From NCBI RefSeq assembly GCF_041206865.1, contig NZ_JBGEDP010000001.1:5955648-6019647 (forward strand): DNA of 64,000 bases. Direction: 5' to 3'. The notes beneath the pieces are model-generated. The model was given only the letters and a program-made list of their open reading frames with translations. It made no database searches and was not told the origin of the DNA. Of the stretch, positions 9,330 to 19,331 are shown in pieces. Source of the stretch: Mycobacterium sp. HUMS_12744610. GTDB taxonomy: Bacteria; Actinomycetota; Actinomycetes; Mycobacteriales; Mycobacteriaceae. The position numbers and the translations under genes are program-made. Positions within the stretch are counted from its first letter, which is position 1; the number at the start of each line of letters is the position of its first letter.

Positions 9330-11326
9330 ATGGCAAATCCCCGACCGGTCTCCGACGAGCTGCGCCGGCTGGCCGCGGCGCACGGGGTGGCGACCTCCTA
9401 CCGCAACGAGCGCCGCGAACCGGTCGAGGTCGACGCCGACGTGGTGGTCCGGGTCCTCGGGCTGCTCGAGGTCGACGCCGGCACCGACGCCGGCCGGCGC
9501 CGCGAGTTGGCCCGCCTGGTCGAGCGCGACCGGGCGGGGGCGTTGCCGCCGACCGTAGCCGTGCGGGTGGACGGCCGCCCCCGTCCGATGCCCGGGGCCG
9601 CCGCGCTGGTGCGCGAGGACGGCTACCGGTTCGAGGTGCGCGACGAGATACCGGCGGGGCTGTTGCCCGGCTGGTACCGGCTGCACACGGGCGACGGCCG
9701 GGAGTCCACCCTGGTGGCCGCCCCGCCACAGGTGCCCACGGCCCCGGCCGCCTGGGGCTGGATGCTGCAGCTGTATGCGCTGCGCTCGGCCCGCTCATGG
9801 GGCGTCGGCGACCTGGGCGACCTGCGGGAGTTCGTCGAGTGGACCGCCGCCGAGCACGGGGCCGGCGCGGTGCTGCTCAACCCGCTGCATGCGCCCGGGC
9901 CGACGCACCCCGTGCAGCCTTCGCCCTACACGCCGTCGAGCCGGCGGTTCGCCAACCCGCTCGCCCTGCGCGTCGAGGACCTCGACGCCTACCGGCGAGC
10001 CGATCCGGTCACGCGCGCCGAGGTGGACGCGCTGCGGGTCTCGCCCACGACCGAGCGGATCGACTACGACCTGGTGTGGGCCGCCAAGCGGTCGGCGCGG
10101 AGTTGCTCTGGCGCGCCGAGGGCCGCCCCGACCCGTTCGACGCGACGCCGGTCGGCGCGGCCGCGCTGGCCGACTTCGCCACCTACTGCGCGCTGGCCGA
10201 GCGGCACGGCGGCCGGTGGTCCCGGTGGCCGCAGCCGCTGCGCGACGTCGCGGGGCCCGCAGTGGCCGCCGCGCGCCGGGAGCTGGCGCCGAGGGTGGCG
10301 TTTCACGCGTGGGTCCAGCAACGCTGCGCCGAGCAGCTGGTCGCGGTGCGCGACGCGGCACAGGGCGCGGGCATGGCCCTGGGCGTGCTGCACGACCTCG
10401 CGGTGGGAGTCGACGCCGACGGCGCCGACGCGTGGGCGCTGGCCGACGTGCTCGCCACCGGGGCGAGCGTGGGGGCGCCGCCGGACAACTTCACCCCGCG
10501 CGGCCAGGACTGGGGGCTGCCGCCGTGGCGGCCGGATCGCCTGGCGCGCACGGGCTATGCGGCGCTGCGCGACATGCTGCGCGCAGTCCTGTCCCACGCC
10601 GACGGTCTGCGGATCGACCACGTCGCCGGTTTGTGGCGGCTGTGGTGGATCCCGCCGGGCGACGGCCCGGACCGCGGCACCTACGTGCACTACGACGCCG
10701 ACGTGATGCTCGCGGTGCTGGCGCTGGAGGCGCACCGGGCCGGCGCCACCGTCGTCGGCGAGGATTTGGGCACCGTCGAACCTGAGGTCACCGACGCGCT
10801 GGCCGGCAACGGGATGCTCGGGTGCGCGGTGTCGTGGTTCACCCGCGACGACACCGCGCCCGGCGAGCCGCTGCTGCCGCCGCAGCGGTGGCCGTCGCGA
10901 GCGGCCGCCAGCCTATCCACCCACGACCTGCCCACCGCGGCGGGATTCCTGCGGGGCGAGCACGTGCGGGCGCGCGCCGATCTGGGGCTGCTCGACGACG
11001 TGCCGGCCGAACGGGCCGCGGCCGACCGGGAGCGGGCCGAGTGGCTGGCGTTGCTGCGCTCCGAGGGCCTGCTGCCGGATGCCGGCGAGCCCGACGAGCC
11101 GGCGATCATCGCCGCGATGCACAGGCTGCTGGCGGCGACCCCGTGCCGGCTCAAGTTCGTCTCGCCCTACGACGTGCTCGCCGAACCCCGCCAGCCAAAC
11201 CTGCCCGGCACGGTCGACGCGTACCCGAACTGGCGGTTGCCGCTGCCGCAAACCCTCGAGCAGCTGCGCGCCGATCCCCGGGTCGCCGAGATCGTCGACG
11301 CGTTCGCGGCCCGCGACAGCCCCTAG
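9330..11326 (+). pseudogene. malQ: 4-alpha-glucanotransferase (amylomaltase), single frameshift
   Basis: Glycoside hydrolase family 77 enzyme that transfers maltooligosaccharide segments in glycogen/maltodextrin turnover. From ATG 9330 the N-terminal half reads in one frame (NPLHAPGP, then SPYTPSSRRFANPL near residue 205) to about base 10088. The rest continues in the frame one base back: ELLWRAEGRPD, GMALGVLHDLAVGV, RIDHVAGLWRLWWIP with the nucleophile Asp, GEDLGTVEPEV with the acid/base Glu, and STHDLPT. The break sits in AAGCGGTCGG at 10086-10095; one more G in the GG run would restore the frame. Full length would be about 666 aa. Sequencing error or recent inactivation. Confidence 0.85.
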
Positions 11327-11442
11327 GGCGGCCCGGAAAGTCCGTTGCGGCATTCGCGTGTAGCCGGCGCCCGCATTGGCTAAAGGTGAGTAGAGCGGTT
11401 CTGCGGTGGACGGCTCAGCCCGAGGGAATGGGGTCGACAACG

Positions 11443-12801
11443 ATGAAACCGATATCGCCCATGGACGCCATGTTCCTGCTCGGCGAGTCGCGCGAACACC
11501 CGATGCACGTGGGGTCGTTGCAACTGTTCAAGCCCCCTGAGGACGCCGGACCCCACTTCGTGCGCGAGTCCTATCAGGCCCTGCTCGAACGCACGCAGAT
11601 CCAGCCGACTTTCCGCAAGCATCCGGCGTTCTTCGGCGGCGTCACCAACTTCGCCTGGTCCTCGGACAAGGATGTCGAACTCGACTACCACCTGCGCCGC
11701 TCCGCCCTGCCCGAGCCGGGCCGCGTCCGCGACCTGCTCGAGTTGGCTTCCCGGCTGCACGGCAGCCTGCTCGACCGGCACCGCCCCCTGTGGGAGGCGC
11801 ACCTCATCGAGGGCCTGCGCGACGGGCGCTACGCGGTGTACACGAAGTTCCATCACTCCCTCATGGACGGGGTGTCGGCGCTGCGGTTGATGCAGCGCGC
11901 GTTCACCACCGATCCCGACGACGACGAGATCCGGGCGCCGTGGAGCCTGGGCCCGCGCCAACGCAAGGCGCTCCGGCGGCGGCCGTCGCTGCTCGGGCAG
12001 GCCGGCCGCACGGCGGGTTCGGCGTTCGCGCTGGCGCCGTCCACGCTGCGGCTCGCGCGGGCCGCGCTGCTCGAACAGCAACTGACCCTGCCGTTTCGGG
12101 CGCCGCGCACGATGTTCAACGTGCGCATCGGCGGCGCGCGCCGGGTCGCCGCGCAGTCCTGGTCGCTGGACCGCATCAAGGCGGTCAAGTCCGCGGCCGG
12201 CGTGACGGTCAACGACGTCGTGCTGGCCATGTCGGCCGGGGCGCTGCGCGCCTATCTGCTGGAGCAGGGCGCCCTGCCGGACGGCCCGCTGACCGCGATG
12301 GTGCCGGTCAACCTGCGCAAAGAGGACGACGACCGCGGCGGCAACATGGTTGGCACGTTCCTGTGCAACCTGGCCACCGACCTCGACGATCCCGCCAAGC
12401 GACTCGAGGTCATCAGCGCGTCGATCCGCGACACCAAGGACGTGTTCGGCCGGCTGCCCCGGGTGCAGCAGTTGGCCCTGTCGGCGTGCAACGTCGGGGG
12501 CCTCGTCTTCGGGCTGATTCCCGGATACCTCGCCAACGCCGCACCGCCGTTCAACATCGTCATCTCCAACGTCTCGGCCGGGCGCTCCGCGCCGCTGTAC
12601 TGGCGGGGCGCGCGACTGGACGGCAACTATCCGCTGTCGATCGCGCTCGACGGGCAGGCGATGAACATCACCGTGACCAACAACGCCGACAACCTCGACT
12701 TCGGGCTGGTCGGCTGCCGCCGCAGCGTCCCGCACCTACAGCGGCTGTTGGGCCACCTGGAGACGTCGCTGAAAGACCTGGAACGCGCCGCCGGCGCGTG
12801 A
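11443..12801 (+). CDS. Wax ester synthase / diacylglycerol acyltransferase (WS/DGAT)
   Basis: Acyl-CoA-dependent acyltransferase forming triacylglycerol or wax esters, 452 aa, membrane-associated. ATG 11443 gives the typical opening KPISPMDAMFLLGE; an in-frame ATG at 11428 is also possible. The catalytic HHSLMDG motif (HHxxxDG) is near residue 139, and the conserved PLWEAHLIEGL and NDVVLAMSAGALR segments flank the two halves of the fold. NIVISNVSAG near residue 370 corresponds to the family's conserved ND/NVPG segment. Mycobacteria carry many paralogues; I do not assign a tgs number. It converges on the anti-sigma-type gene. Confidence 0.9.
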   Translation: MKPISPMDAMFLLGESREHPMHVGSLQLFKPPEDAGPHFVRESYQALLERTQIQPTFRKHPAFFGGVTNFAWSSDKDVELDYHLRRSALPEPGRVRDLLELASRLHGSLLDRHRPLWEAHLIEGLRDGRYAVYTKFHHSLMDGVSALRLMQRAFTTDPDDDEIRAPWSLGPRQRKALRRRPSLLGQAGRTAGSAFALAPSTLRLARAALLEQQLTLPFRAPRTMFNVRIGGARRVAAQSWSLDRIKAVKSAAGVTVNDVVLAMSAGALRAYLLEQGALPDGPLTAMVPVNLRKEDDDRGGNMVGTFLCNLATDLDDPAKRLEVISASIRDTKDVFGRLPRVQQLALSACNVGGLVFGLIPGYLANAAPPFNIVISNVSAGRSAPLYWRGARLDGNYPLSIALDGQAMNITVTNNADNLDFGLVGCRRSVPHLQRLLGHLETSLKDLERAAGA

Positions 12802-12826
12802 GACGACCCGATACCGAGACGGCGAC

Positions 12827-13321
12827 TCAGGGCACCAACATGGCCGACCCGGACACTCCCCCGGACGCCACCCCGCCGGTGGACCCGGTGGCGTAGTCCA
12901 GGCACACCGTGGTGCCGCCGGGCCGGGCGCTGATGGTGCAGTGGTCGGCGAGGGTGTGCATCAGCATGATTCCGCGCGACGCGCCGGGGTCGGCGGGTTT
13001 CCTCGTCCGGGGCCGGTGCCAGGTTCCGCGGTCACTGACGCGCACGCTGATGCAGTGCGCGGACGGGTCGTGGCTGGCCTCGAGCCGCATGGTGCCGACC
13101 GTGTCCTGGGCGCAGTAGGCATGTTCGACGCAGTTGGCCAGCGCCTCGTTGACGCTGAGGATGATGCCCTCGCGGACCTCGGCGGAGGGCCGCGCCACCT
13201 CCTGGAGCCAGCGCCGCAGGGCGCGGCGCAGCTGCGCCGCGGTCGTGGCGTCCGCGGCGCCGGCGCAGACCAGCCGCCCGGGGGCGGCCATCGGTGAACG
13301 TCGATCCATGCCGGTGGACAT
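12827..13321 (-). CDS. Anti-sigma regulatory factor-type ATPase (HATPase_c_2)
   Basis: Small GHKL ATP-binding protein related to RsbW/SpoIIAB-type anti-sigma factors. The N box NEALANCVEHAY is near residue 58, the G1-like box SDRGTW near 105 and the G2-like region GASRGIMLM near 125; the domain is complete. The start is uncertain: ATG 13321 (164 aa), ATG 13309 and ATG 13291 are in frame and none has a clear ribosome binding site. No sigma factor or anti-anti-sigma gene is adjacent, so the partner is elsewhere in the genome. Activity as an anti-sigma kinase is inferred from the family only. Confidence 0.8.
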   Translation of the reverse strand: MSTGMDRRSPMAAPGRLVCAGAADATTAAQLRRALRRWLQEVARPSAEVREGIILSVNEALANCVEHAYCAQDTVGTMRLEASHDPSAHCISVRVSDRGTWHRPRTRKPADPGASRGIMLMHTLADHCTISARPGGTTVCLDYATGSTGGVASGGVSGSAMLVP

Positions 13322-13423
13322 ACCCAGTTGCGGCCCGGGCGCTAACGTTCCAAGTCTCGGTTTGGACACAGTTGGGTACAGGTTCAAGATCGGTCGCACC
13401 CCCACGAGACACAGAAGGATGCC

Positions 13424-14356
13424 ATGGAGTTCCGCGTTTTCGTCGAGCCGCAGCAGGGCGCACGCTACTCCGACCAGCTCGCCGTCGCCCGCGCCGCCGA
13501 ACAACTCGGCTTCGCTGCCTTCTTCCGCTCCGACCACTATGTGGCGATGAGCGGCGACGGCCTGCCCGGGCCGACAGATTCCTGGGTGACGCTCGGCGCC
13601 CTCGCGCGCGAGACCTCGAGCATCCGGCTGGGCACCCTGGTGAGCTCCGCGACGTTCCGCTACCCGGGCCCGCTGGCCATCGCGGTGGCCCAGGTCGACG
13701 AGATGAGCGGCGGGCGCGTCGAACTGGGCCTGGGCAGCGGCTGGTTCGAGAAGGAGCACCGGGCCTACGGCATCCCCTTCCCGCCGCTGCGGGAGCGCTT
13801 CGACCGGCTCGCCGAACAGCTGGCGATCGTCACCGGTTTGTGGACGGCCGAACCGGGCACGACGTTCGACCACACCGGCAAGTACTACACGATCGCCGGC
13901 TCACCGGCGCTGCCCAAGCCGGTCCAGCGTCCACACCCGCCGATCGTGATCGGCGGCCTCGGCGCCAACCGCACCCCCCGGCTGGCCGCGCAGTACGCGG
14001 CCGAGTTCAACGTGCCGTTCCAGCCGCTGGACGCCGTCGCGACGCAGTTCGGGCGGGTGGCCGAGGCGGTCGTCGCGGCGGGCCGGCCGGCCGACTCGAT
14101 CGTCTACTCGTGCGCGTTCGTGGTCTGCGCCGGACGCGACGACGCCGAGATCGCGCGGCGCGCCGCGGCGATCGGCCGCGACGTCGACGAGCTGCGCTCC
14201 AACAGCCCGCTGGTCGGCACGCCCGGCGAGATCGTCGAGAAGCTGGCGCCGTGGCGGGACATCGGCGTGCGCCGCGTCTACACGCAGCTGCTCGACCTGT
14301 CCGACCTGGAGCACCTGGAACTGCTGGCGGGTGAGGTCATTCCCCAGCTGCGCTGA
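13424..14356 (+). CDS. LLM class F420-dependent oxidoreductase
   Basis: Luciferase-like TIM-barrel oxidoreductase, 310 aa, expected to use cofactor F420. ATG is preceded by AGAAGG. Family features: EFRVFVEP opening, FFRSDHYV near residue 40, SSIRLGTLVSS near 65, GGRVELGLGSGWFEKEH near 98, and the terminal GTPGEIVEKL. It belongs to the single-domain mycobacterial group often called TIGR03560. Substrate unknown. It is read away from the anti-sigma-type gene, and the 100-base gap holds both promoters. Confidence 0.88.
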   Translation: MEFRVFVEPQQGARYSDQLAVARAAEQLGFAAFFRSDHYVAMSGDGLPGPTDSWVTLGALARETSSIRLGTLVSSATFRYPGPLAIAVAQVDEMSGGRVELGLGSGWFEKEHRAYGIPFPPLRERFDRLAEQLAIVTGLWTAEPGTTFDHTGKYYTIAGSPALPKPVQRPHPPIVIGGLGANRTPRLAAQYAAEFNVPFQPLDAVATQFGRVAEAVVAAGRPADSIVYSCAFVVCAGRDDAEIARRAAAIGRDVDELRSNSPLVGTPGEIVEKLAPWRDIGVRRVYTQLLDLSDLEHLELLAGEVIPQLR

Positions 14357-14369
14357 CGCCCCGCCGCCG

Positions 14370-14594
14370 TCACGCGCCGTTGGTCGCCTCGGCGCGTTCT
14401 TCCTGCAGCCGCTCCTTGTTGCGCAGCAGGCGCAGCAGCGTCACGAAGCCCAGCCCGCCCGCGACGTTGGCGACCACGGTGTAGCTGAACCAGCGGAGCC
14501 AGTCCAGGTAGCCGAACGGCGCCTGCTTGGTGTCGAGCGCCCCGAAGATCAGCAGCGAGTCCAGGATCGAGTGGAACAGCTGCAGGCCGGTGCG
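14370..14594 (-). pseudogene. C-terminal stub of a formate/nitrite transporter-type membrane protein
   Basis: The - strand encodes 74 residues ending at TGA (14370-14372) that look like the last two membrane segments of a formate/nitrite transporter family protein: LFHSILDSLLIFGALD, FGYLDWLRWFSYTVV, then GGLGFVTLLRLLRNKERLQEE. An in-frame TAA at 14595-14597 precedes it, and only 150 bases remain before the next gene, so the N-terminal three quarters are gone. Family assignment rests on visual resemblance. Confidence 0.5.
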
Positions 14595-14750
14595 TTATGC
14601 GCCGGTGCGGCCACATGCCCGCGCTGCGAGGCGCCCGGCAGGTGCGCTGCGGGTGGGTCCGCGTCGCCGATGGCGCGGTCGGCGGCGATGCCGGTTCGGC
14701 GGCCTCGTAGCGTGGCTCACCAAATCCGTCGACGAACCGAGGAGCACCCG

Positions 14751-15497
14751 TTGAACACGGCCACCTTCGACTTCAGCGGGTCCCACGTCCTGGTCACCGG
14801 CGGCACCTCCGGGATCGGCAACGGCATCGCCACCGCCTTCGCCGACGCCGGCGCAGCGGTGACCATCACCGGTACCCGGTCGTCGGCGGCCGACTACGAC
14901 GACGACCTGAGCGCGTTCACCTATCGGCAGTGCCAGATGCGGGACCCGGAAACCATTGACGTCCTTGCTGATTCGCTTGGCGACCTCGACGTCCTAGTGA
15001 ACAACGCCGGCGGCCCCTACCCGGCCGGTGACGAGTACGACCCCGACGGCTACGTCGCCTCGGTCACCCAGAACATGTTCGGGCCGATGCGGCTGACCAT
15101 GAGATGCCACGAGCGGCTCAAAGCCAGCGACGCCCCCGGCGGCGCGAGCGTGGTCAACATCGCGTCCATGTCGGCGTTCCGCTCGGCGACCCTGGTGCCG
15201 GGCTACGCCTCCTCGAAGATGGGCCTGCTCGCGCTCACCATCAACCTGGCCCGCCGCTGGGCCGGCGAGGGCATCCGGGTCAACGCCGTCGCACCCGGCA
15301 TCATCGGCACCCGCATGACCCAACCGATGATGAGCATCCCCGAGATCGTGGACGCCGAGATCGGCTTCCACACCCCGCTGGGCAGGCCCGGCACCCCCCA
15401 GGATTGCGCCGGGGCGGTGCTCTTCCTGTGCACCGGGGCCGCCTCCTACATCACCGGCACCAGCATCGCCGTCGACGGCGGCTACCTGACCGTCTGA
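14751..15497 (+). CDS. Short-chain dehydrogenase/reductase (SDR)
   Basis: NAD(P)-dependent oxidoreductase with Rossmann fold, 248 aa. TTG start at 14751 is chosen because GAGGAG (14739-14744) lies just upstream and the coding begins NTATFDFSGSHVLVTGG. Motifs: TGGTSGIG near residue 14, NNAGG near 83, the active-site Ser in VVNIASMSAF near 140, YASSK near 155, and the terminal DGGY. Classical SDR; substrate unknown. Confidence 0.88.
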   Translation: MNTATFDFSGSHVLVTGGTSGIGNGIATAFADAGAAVTITGTRSSAADYDDDLSAFTYRQCQMRDPETIDVLADSLGDLDVLVNNAGGPYPAGDEYDPDGYVASVTQNMFGPMRLTMRCHERLKASDAPGGASVVNIASMSAFRSATLVPGYASSKMGLLALTINLARRWAGEGIRVNAVAPGIIGTRMTQPMMSIPEIVDAEIGFHTPLGRPGTPQDCAGAVLFLCTGAASYITGTSIAVDGGYLTV

Positions 15498-15868
15498 CCC
15501 CAACCCCCCCGGAAGACAGTGCCGGCGGGCGAATTCGGCGACCCGCTCGCCCGCAAGTCAGCGACCGGCGCCGACCCCCGGCGGAATAACCGCGCGCGGC
15601 GCGTCGTTGTCCAGCGCGACGGTGCCGGGCTATCCCCCGGGTACCACACCATGACCGTCGCTGCGAGCGACCACTTGCCGAGAGGCGTGAAGCCGGCACC
15701 GTCGCCCCGCCACCCGGCGGGGGCCGCAGTCGCCGCAGTTGCCGACGTCACCGCGCACACACCGTTTGTGAGCATTATTCTTCGGCAATCCCCCCTTATC
15801 GGCGACGACGCCGGGAACGCAGCGCCCGGCTGGCCTCTGATCGCCCGCAGACACGGAAAGAGACCCGA
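15498..15868 (+). other. Intergenic region upstream of cutinase
   Basis: About 370 bases with no gene I can support. A + strand frame (15519-15872) is open but has no family resemblance. The sequence TTTGTGAGCATTATTC (15765-15780) is a local AT-rich patch that could carry a promoter for the cutinase gene. Confidence 0.35.
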
Positions 15869-16612
15869 GTGAACACCGCAACCCCGCCACGCGACACCAC
15901 GCCCCGACTCACCGGCACGATCAAGACCCTGGCCGCGTGGGTGTTCGCGGTGGTGACGGCCGCGGCGGGCATGGTGGTGACTGCCGCGGCCAGCGCCGCC
16001 GCGGACGGCGACCCGTGTCCCGATGTCCAGGTCATCTTCGCCCGCGGCACCGGAGAACCACCCGGTCCCGGCGCGACCGGTCAGGCGTTCACCGATGCGC
16101 TGAGCGCCCGACTGCCCAACACCTCCATCGACGTCTACCCGGTCGACTACCCGGCATCGCTCGATTTCAACAGGGCCGCCGACGGCGTCGCCGACGCCAG
16201 CCACAAAGTCATCGACACGGCCGCCGGTTGCCCCAACACCAAGATCGTGGTGGGCGGCTACTCGCAGGGCGCCGCGATCGCGGCCTATCTCACCGCCGAC
16301 AGCATCCCGCCCGGATACCCGCTACCGCCTGGGATCAGCGGCCCGTTGCCGGCGAGCACCGCGCGGCATGTGTCGGCGGTGACGCTGTTCGCCAAGCCGT
16401 CCAACCGCTTCCTCGACATCGTCGACCGCAGCGCCCCGCCCATGTCCATCGGGCATCTCTACGCCGGCAAGACCCTCGAATTGTGCGCCACCGACGATCC
16501 GGTGTGCTCGGCCACGGGATTCAACCGTGCCGCCCACAGCTCCTACCGGTTCAACGGAATGACCGACCAGGCGGCCGACTTCGCCGCATCGGCGATTCAC
16601 GGCAACCGCTGA
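15869..16612 (+). CDS. Cutinase family esterase, secreted
   Basis: Secreted serine esterase of 247 aa. GTG start with GGAAAGAG upstream. The N-terminal signal peptide has a hydrophobic core LAAWVFAVVTAAAGMVV and an AXA-type cleavage site near residue 46. Catalytic elements: GYSQG near residue 130, the Asp in CATDDPVCSATG near 207, and the His in AAHSSYR near 220. The first cysteine pair is at DPCPDV and GCPNTK. Likely acts on lipid esters at the cell surface or outside. Confidence 0.92.
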   Translation: MNTATPPRDTTPRLTGTIKTLAAWVFAVVTAAAGMVVTAAASAAADGDPCPDVQVIFARGTGEPPGPGATGQAFTDALSARLPNTSIDVYPVDYPASLDFNRAADGVADASHKVIDTAAGCPNTKIVVGGYSQGAAIAAYLTADSIPPGYPLPPGISGPLPASTARHVSAVTLFAKPSNRFLDIVDRSAPPMSIGHLYAGKTLELCATDDPVCSATGFNRAAHSSYRFNGMTDQAADFAASAIHGNR

Positions 16613-16653
16613 GCAACCCGCGCGTCCGGCAACGCGGGACGGGTCGATCCGCC

Positions 16654-17392
<739 letters not shown>

Positions 17393-17449
17393 CCGACTGC
17401 CGATTGCCCCGCCCCGAAAGCGGGTAGGGGGAAGCAATGGCGGTGCGGC

Positions 17450-18322
17450 ATGGTTGAACCTCGGGTGCGTATCGGAGTGGTATTCCCCCAGACGGAACTC
17501 GGCGGCGATCGGGCGGCCGTCCGCGCCTACGGCCGGCGCGTCGAAGAACTCGGCTTCACCCACATTCTCGCCTACGACCACGTGGTGGGCGCCGACCCGC
17601 GGGTGCACCGGGACTGGCAGGGCCCCTACGACATCGACTCGACGTTTCACGAGCCGTTCGTCATGTTCGGATACCTGGCCGCGGTGACCTCCCTGGAGCT
17701 CGTGACCGGCATCATCATCCTGCCGCAGCGCCAGACGGTGCTGGTGGCCAAGCAGGCCGCCGAAGTCGACCTGCTGACCGGGGGGCGCTTTCGGCTCGGT
17801 GTCGGCCTGGGCTGGAACGCCGTCGAATACGAGGCCCTCGGCGAGAGCTTCACCAACCGCGGCAGGCGCTCGGAGGAGCAGGTCGAGCTCATGCGCAGGC
17901 TGTGGACCGAGCGCTCGGTCACGTTCTCCGGGAAGTACCACACCATGACCGCGGCGGGTCTGGCCCCGCTGCCCACCCAACGGCCCATCCCGGTGTGGTT
18001 CGGCGCCGCCTCCGACCGCGCGTACGAACGTGCCGGACGCCTCGGCGACGGCTGGTTTCCGATGGTGGAGCCCGGCCCCAAACTCGACCACGCACGCGAT
18101 CGCGTGAACGCCGCCGCGGCGGCCGCCGGTCGCGACGTCGACGGCCTGGGGATGGAGGGCCGGGTCAGCTGGACCGGCGACCCCGACAAGGTCGCCCGCG
18201 ACCTCGAGGCCTGGAAGGCGGCCGGGGCCACCCATGTCTCGGTCAACACCATGAACGCCGGCCTGGCGACCGTCGACGACCATCTCGCCGCGCTGGAACG
18301 CGTCGCCGCCGACCTGATGTAG
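17450..18322 (+). CDS. LLM class F420-dependent oxidoreductase
   Basis: Second luciferase-like oxidoreductase, 290 aa, distinct from the one at 13424. Features: RIGVVFPQTELGGD opening, ILAYDHVVG near residue 40, the LVTGIIILPQRQTVLVAKQ segment near 82, GGRFRLGVGLGWNAVEYEAL near 105, and VWFGAASDRAYERAGR near 180. This subgroup is commonly F420-dependent. Substrate unknown. The ATG follows the methyltransferase stop by 57 bases, so co-transcription is possible. Confidence 0.88.
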   Translation: MVEPRVRIGVVFPQTELGGDRAAVRAYGRRVEELGFTHILAYDHVVGADPRVHRDWQGPYDIDSTFHEPFVMFGYLAAVTSLELVTGIIILPQRQTVLVAKQAAEVDLLTGGRFRLGVGLGWNAVEYEALGESFTNRGRRSEEQVELMRRLWTERSVTFSGKYHTMTAAGLAPLPTQRPIPVWFGAASDRAYERAGRLGDGWFPMVEPGPKLDHARDRVNAAAAAAGRDVDGLGMEGRVSWTGDPDKVARDLEAWKAAGATHVSVNTMNAGLATVDDHLAALERVAADLM

Positions 18323-18350
18323 CGCCGCCGCGCCGCGCTCCCCGCTCTCG

Positions 18351-18376
18351 GTATACTTAACTCAACTAATTAATTC
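18351..18376 (+). promoter_or_regulatory. AT-rich promoter patch upstream of methyltransferase
   Basis: TATACT at 18352-18357 matches a SigA-type -10 element and lies 46 bases before the ATG at 18404. It is followed directly by TTAACTCAACTAATTAATT, an AT-rich block very unlike its surroundings and a possible regulator site. No convincing -35 element is visible. Confidence 0.4.
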
Positions 18377-18403
18377 GCGTGGCCGCAGAGAGGGGTACGG
18401 CAG

Positions 18404-19303
18404 ATGAGCCGCACGGAAAACGACACCTGGGATCTGGCGTCCAGCGTCGGCGCCACCGCCACGGCGGTCGCCGCATCGCGCGCGACGGCGTCCCAGGGCC
18501 CAAACGCGTTGCTGAACGACCCGTGGGCTGACCCGCTGGTCCGGGCGGTGGGCATCGACACGTTCATCAAGCTCATCGACGGCGAGATCCAGCGCTCCGA
18601 CGATCCCCTGCTGAACCGCCAGGCCATGAACGAGCAGATCACCGTGCGCACCCGGTTCTTCGACGACTTCTTCATCCAGGCCACGGGCTCCGGCATCAAA
18701 CAGGCGGTGATCCTGGCGTCCGGGCTCGACACCAGGGCCTACCGGCTGCCGTGGCCGGCCGACACGGTCGTCTACGAGATCGACCAGCCCCAGGTCATCG
18801 AATTCAAGACGCGGACGCTGGCCGGGTTGGGCGCCGAACCCGCCGCGCAGCGGCGCACCGTCGCGATCGACCTGCGCGGCGACTGGCCGGCCGCGCTGCA
18901 AGCGGCCGGCTTCGACGCCGGGCGACCGACGGCGTGGAGCGCCGAAGGCCTGCTGGTGTACCTGCCGCCCGAGGCGCAGGACCGCCTGTTCGACAACATC
19001 GCCGCGCTGTCGGCACCGGGCAGCCGGATCGCCACCGAACACCTGGACCTGCGCAACATCCCGTCGGACTGGGCGCAAAAGCTCACCGAGCGGTCGCGGC
19101 GGCTGGGTTCCAACATCAACCTGGCCGAGTTGTTCTACACCGGCGACCGCAACACCGCCGCCGAGTACCTCGCCGGCCACGGCTGGCGGGTCGACATCCG
19201 AACGACCGAGCAGGCCTACGCCGAGAACGGCTTCGATCTGCCGAACGACGACCTGGCCTCGTTCGGCGACGCGTCCGGCTACCTGACGGCAACCCTGACC
19301 TAA
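18404..19303 (+). CDS. SAM-dependent methyltransferase, TIGR00027 / leucine carboxyl methyltransferase-like family
   Basis: 299 aa protein of the mycobacterial putative O-methyltransferase family (TIGR00027). GAGGGG precedes the ATG. Family marks: the N-terminal WDLASSVGATATAVAA, DPWADPLVRAVG near residue 40, RTRFFDDFF near 83, VILASGLDTRAYRLPWP near 105, YEIDQPQVIEFK near 127, and AEGLLVYLPPEAQDRLF near 184. M. tuberculosis has over a dozen paralogues; substrates are unknown. Confidence 0.9.
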   Translation: MSRTENDTWDLASSVGATATAVAASRATASQGPNALLNDPWADPLVRAVGIDTFIKLIDGEIQRSDDPLLNRQAMNEQITVRTRFFDDFFIQATGSGIKQAVILASGLDTRAYRLPWPADTVVYEIDQPQVIEFKTRTLAGLGAEPAAQRRTVAIDLRGDWPAALQAAGFDAGRPTAWSAEGLLVYLPPEAQDRLFDNIAALSAPGSRIATEHLDLRNIPSDWAQKLTERSRRLGSNINLAELFYTGDRNTAAEYLAGHGWRVDIRTTEQAYAENGFDLPNDDLASFGDASGYLTATLT

Positions 19304-19331
19304 CGTCTCCCCGCGCAATACGCTGTTGGCC

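Noticed and set aside
16617..16638. Hairpin CCCGCG/CGCGGG after the cutinase gene as terminator
   Set aside because: Short stem, 10-base loop and no T run; too common in this GC-rich sequence to support.
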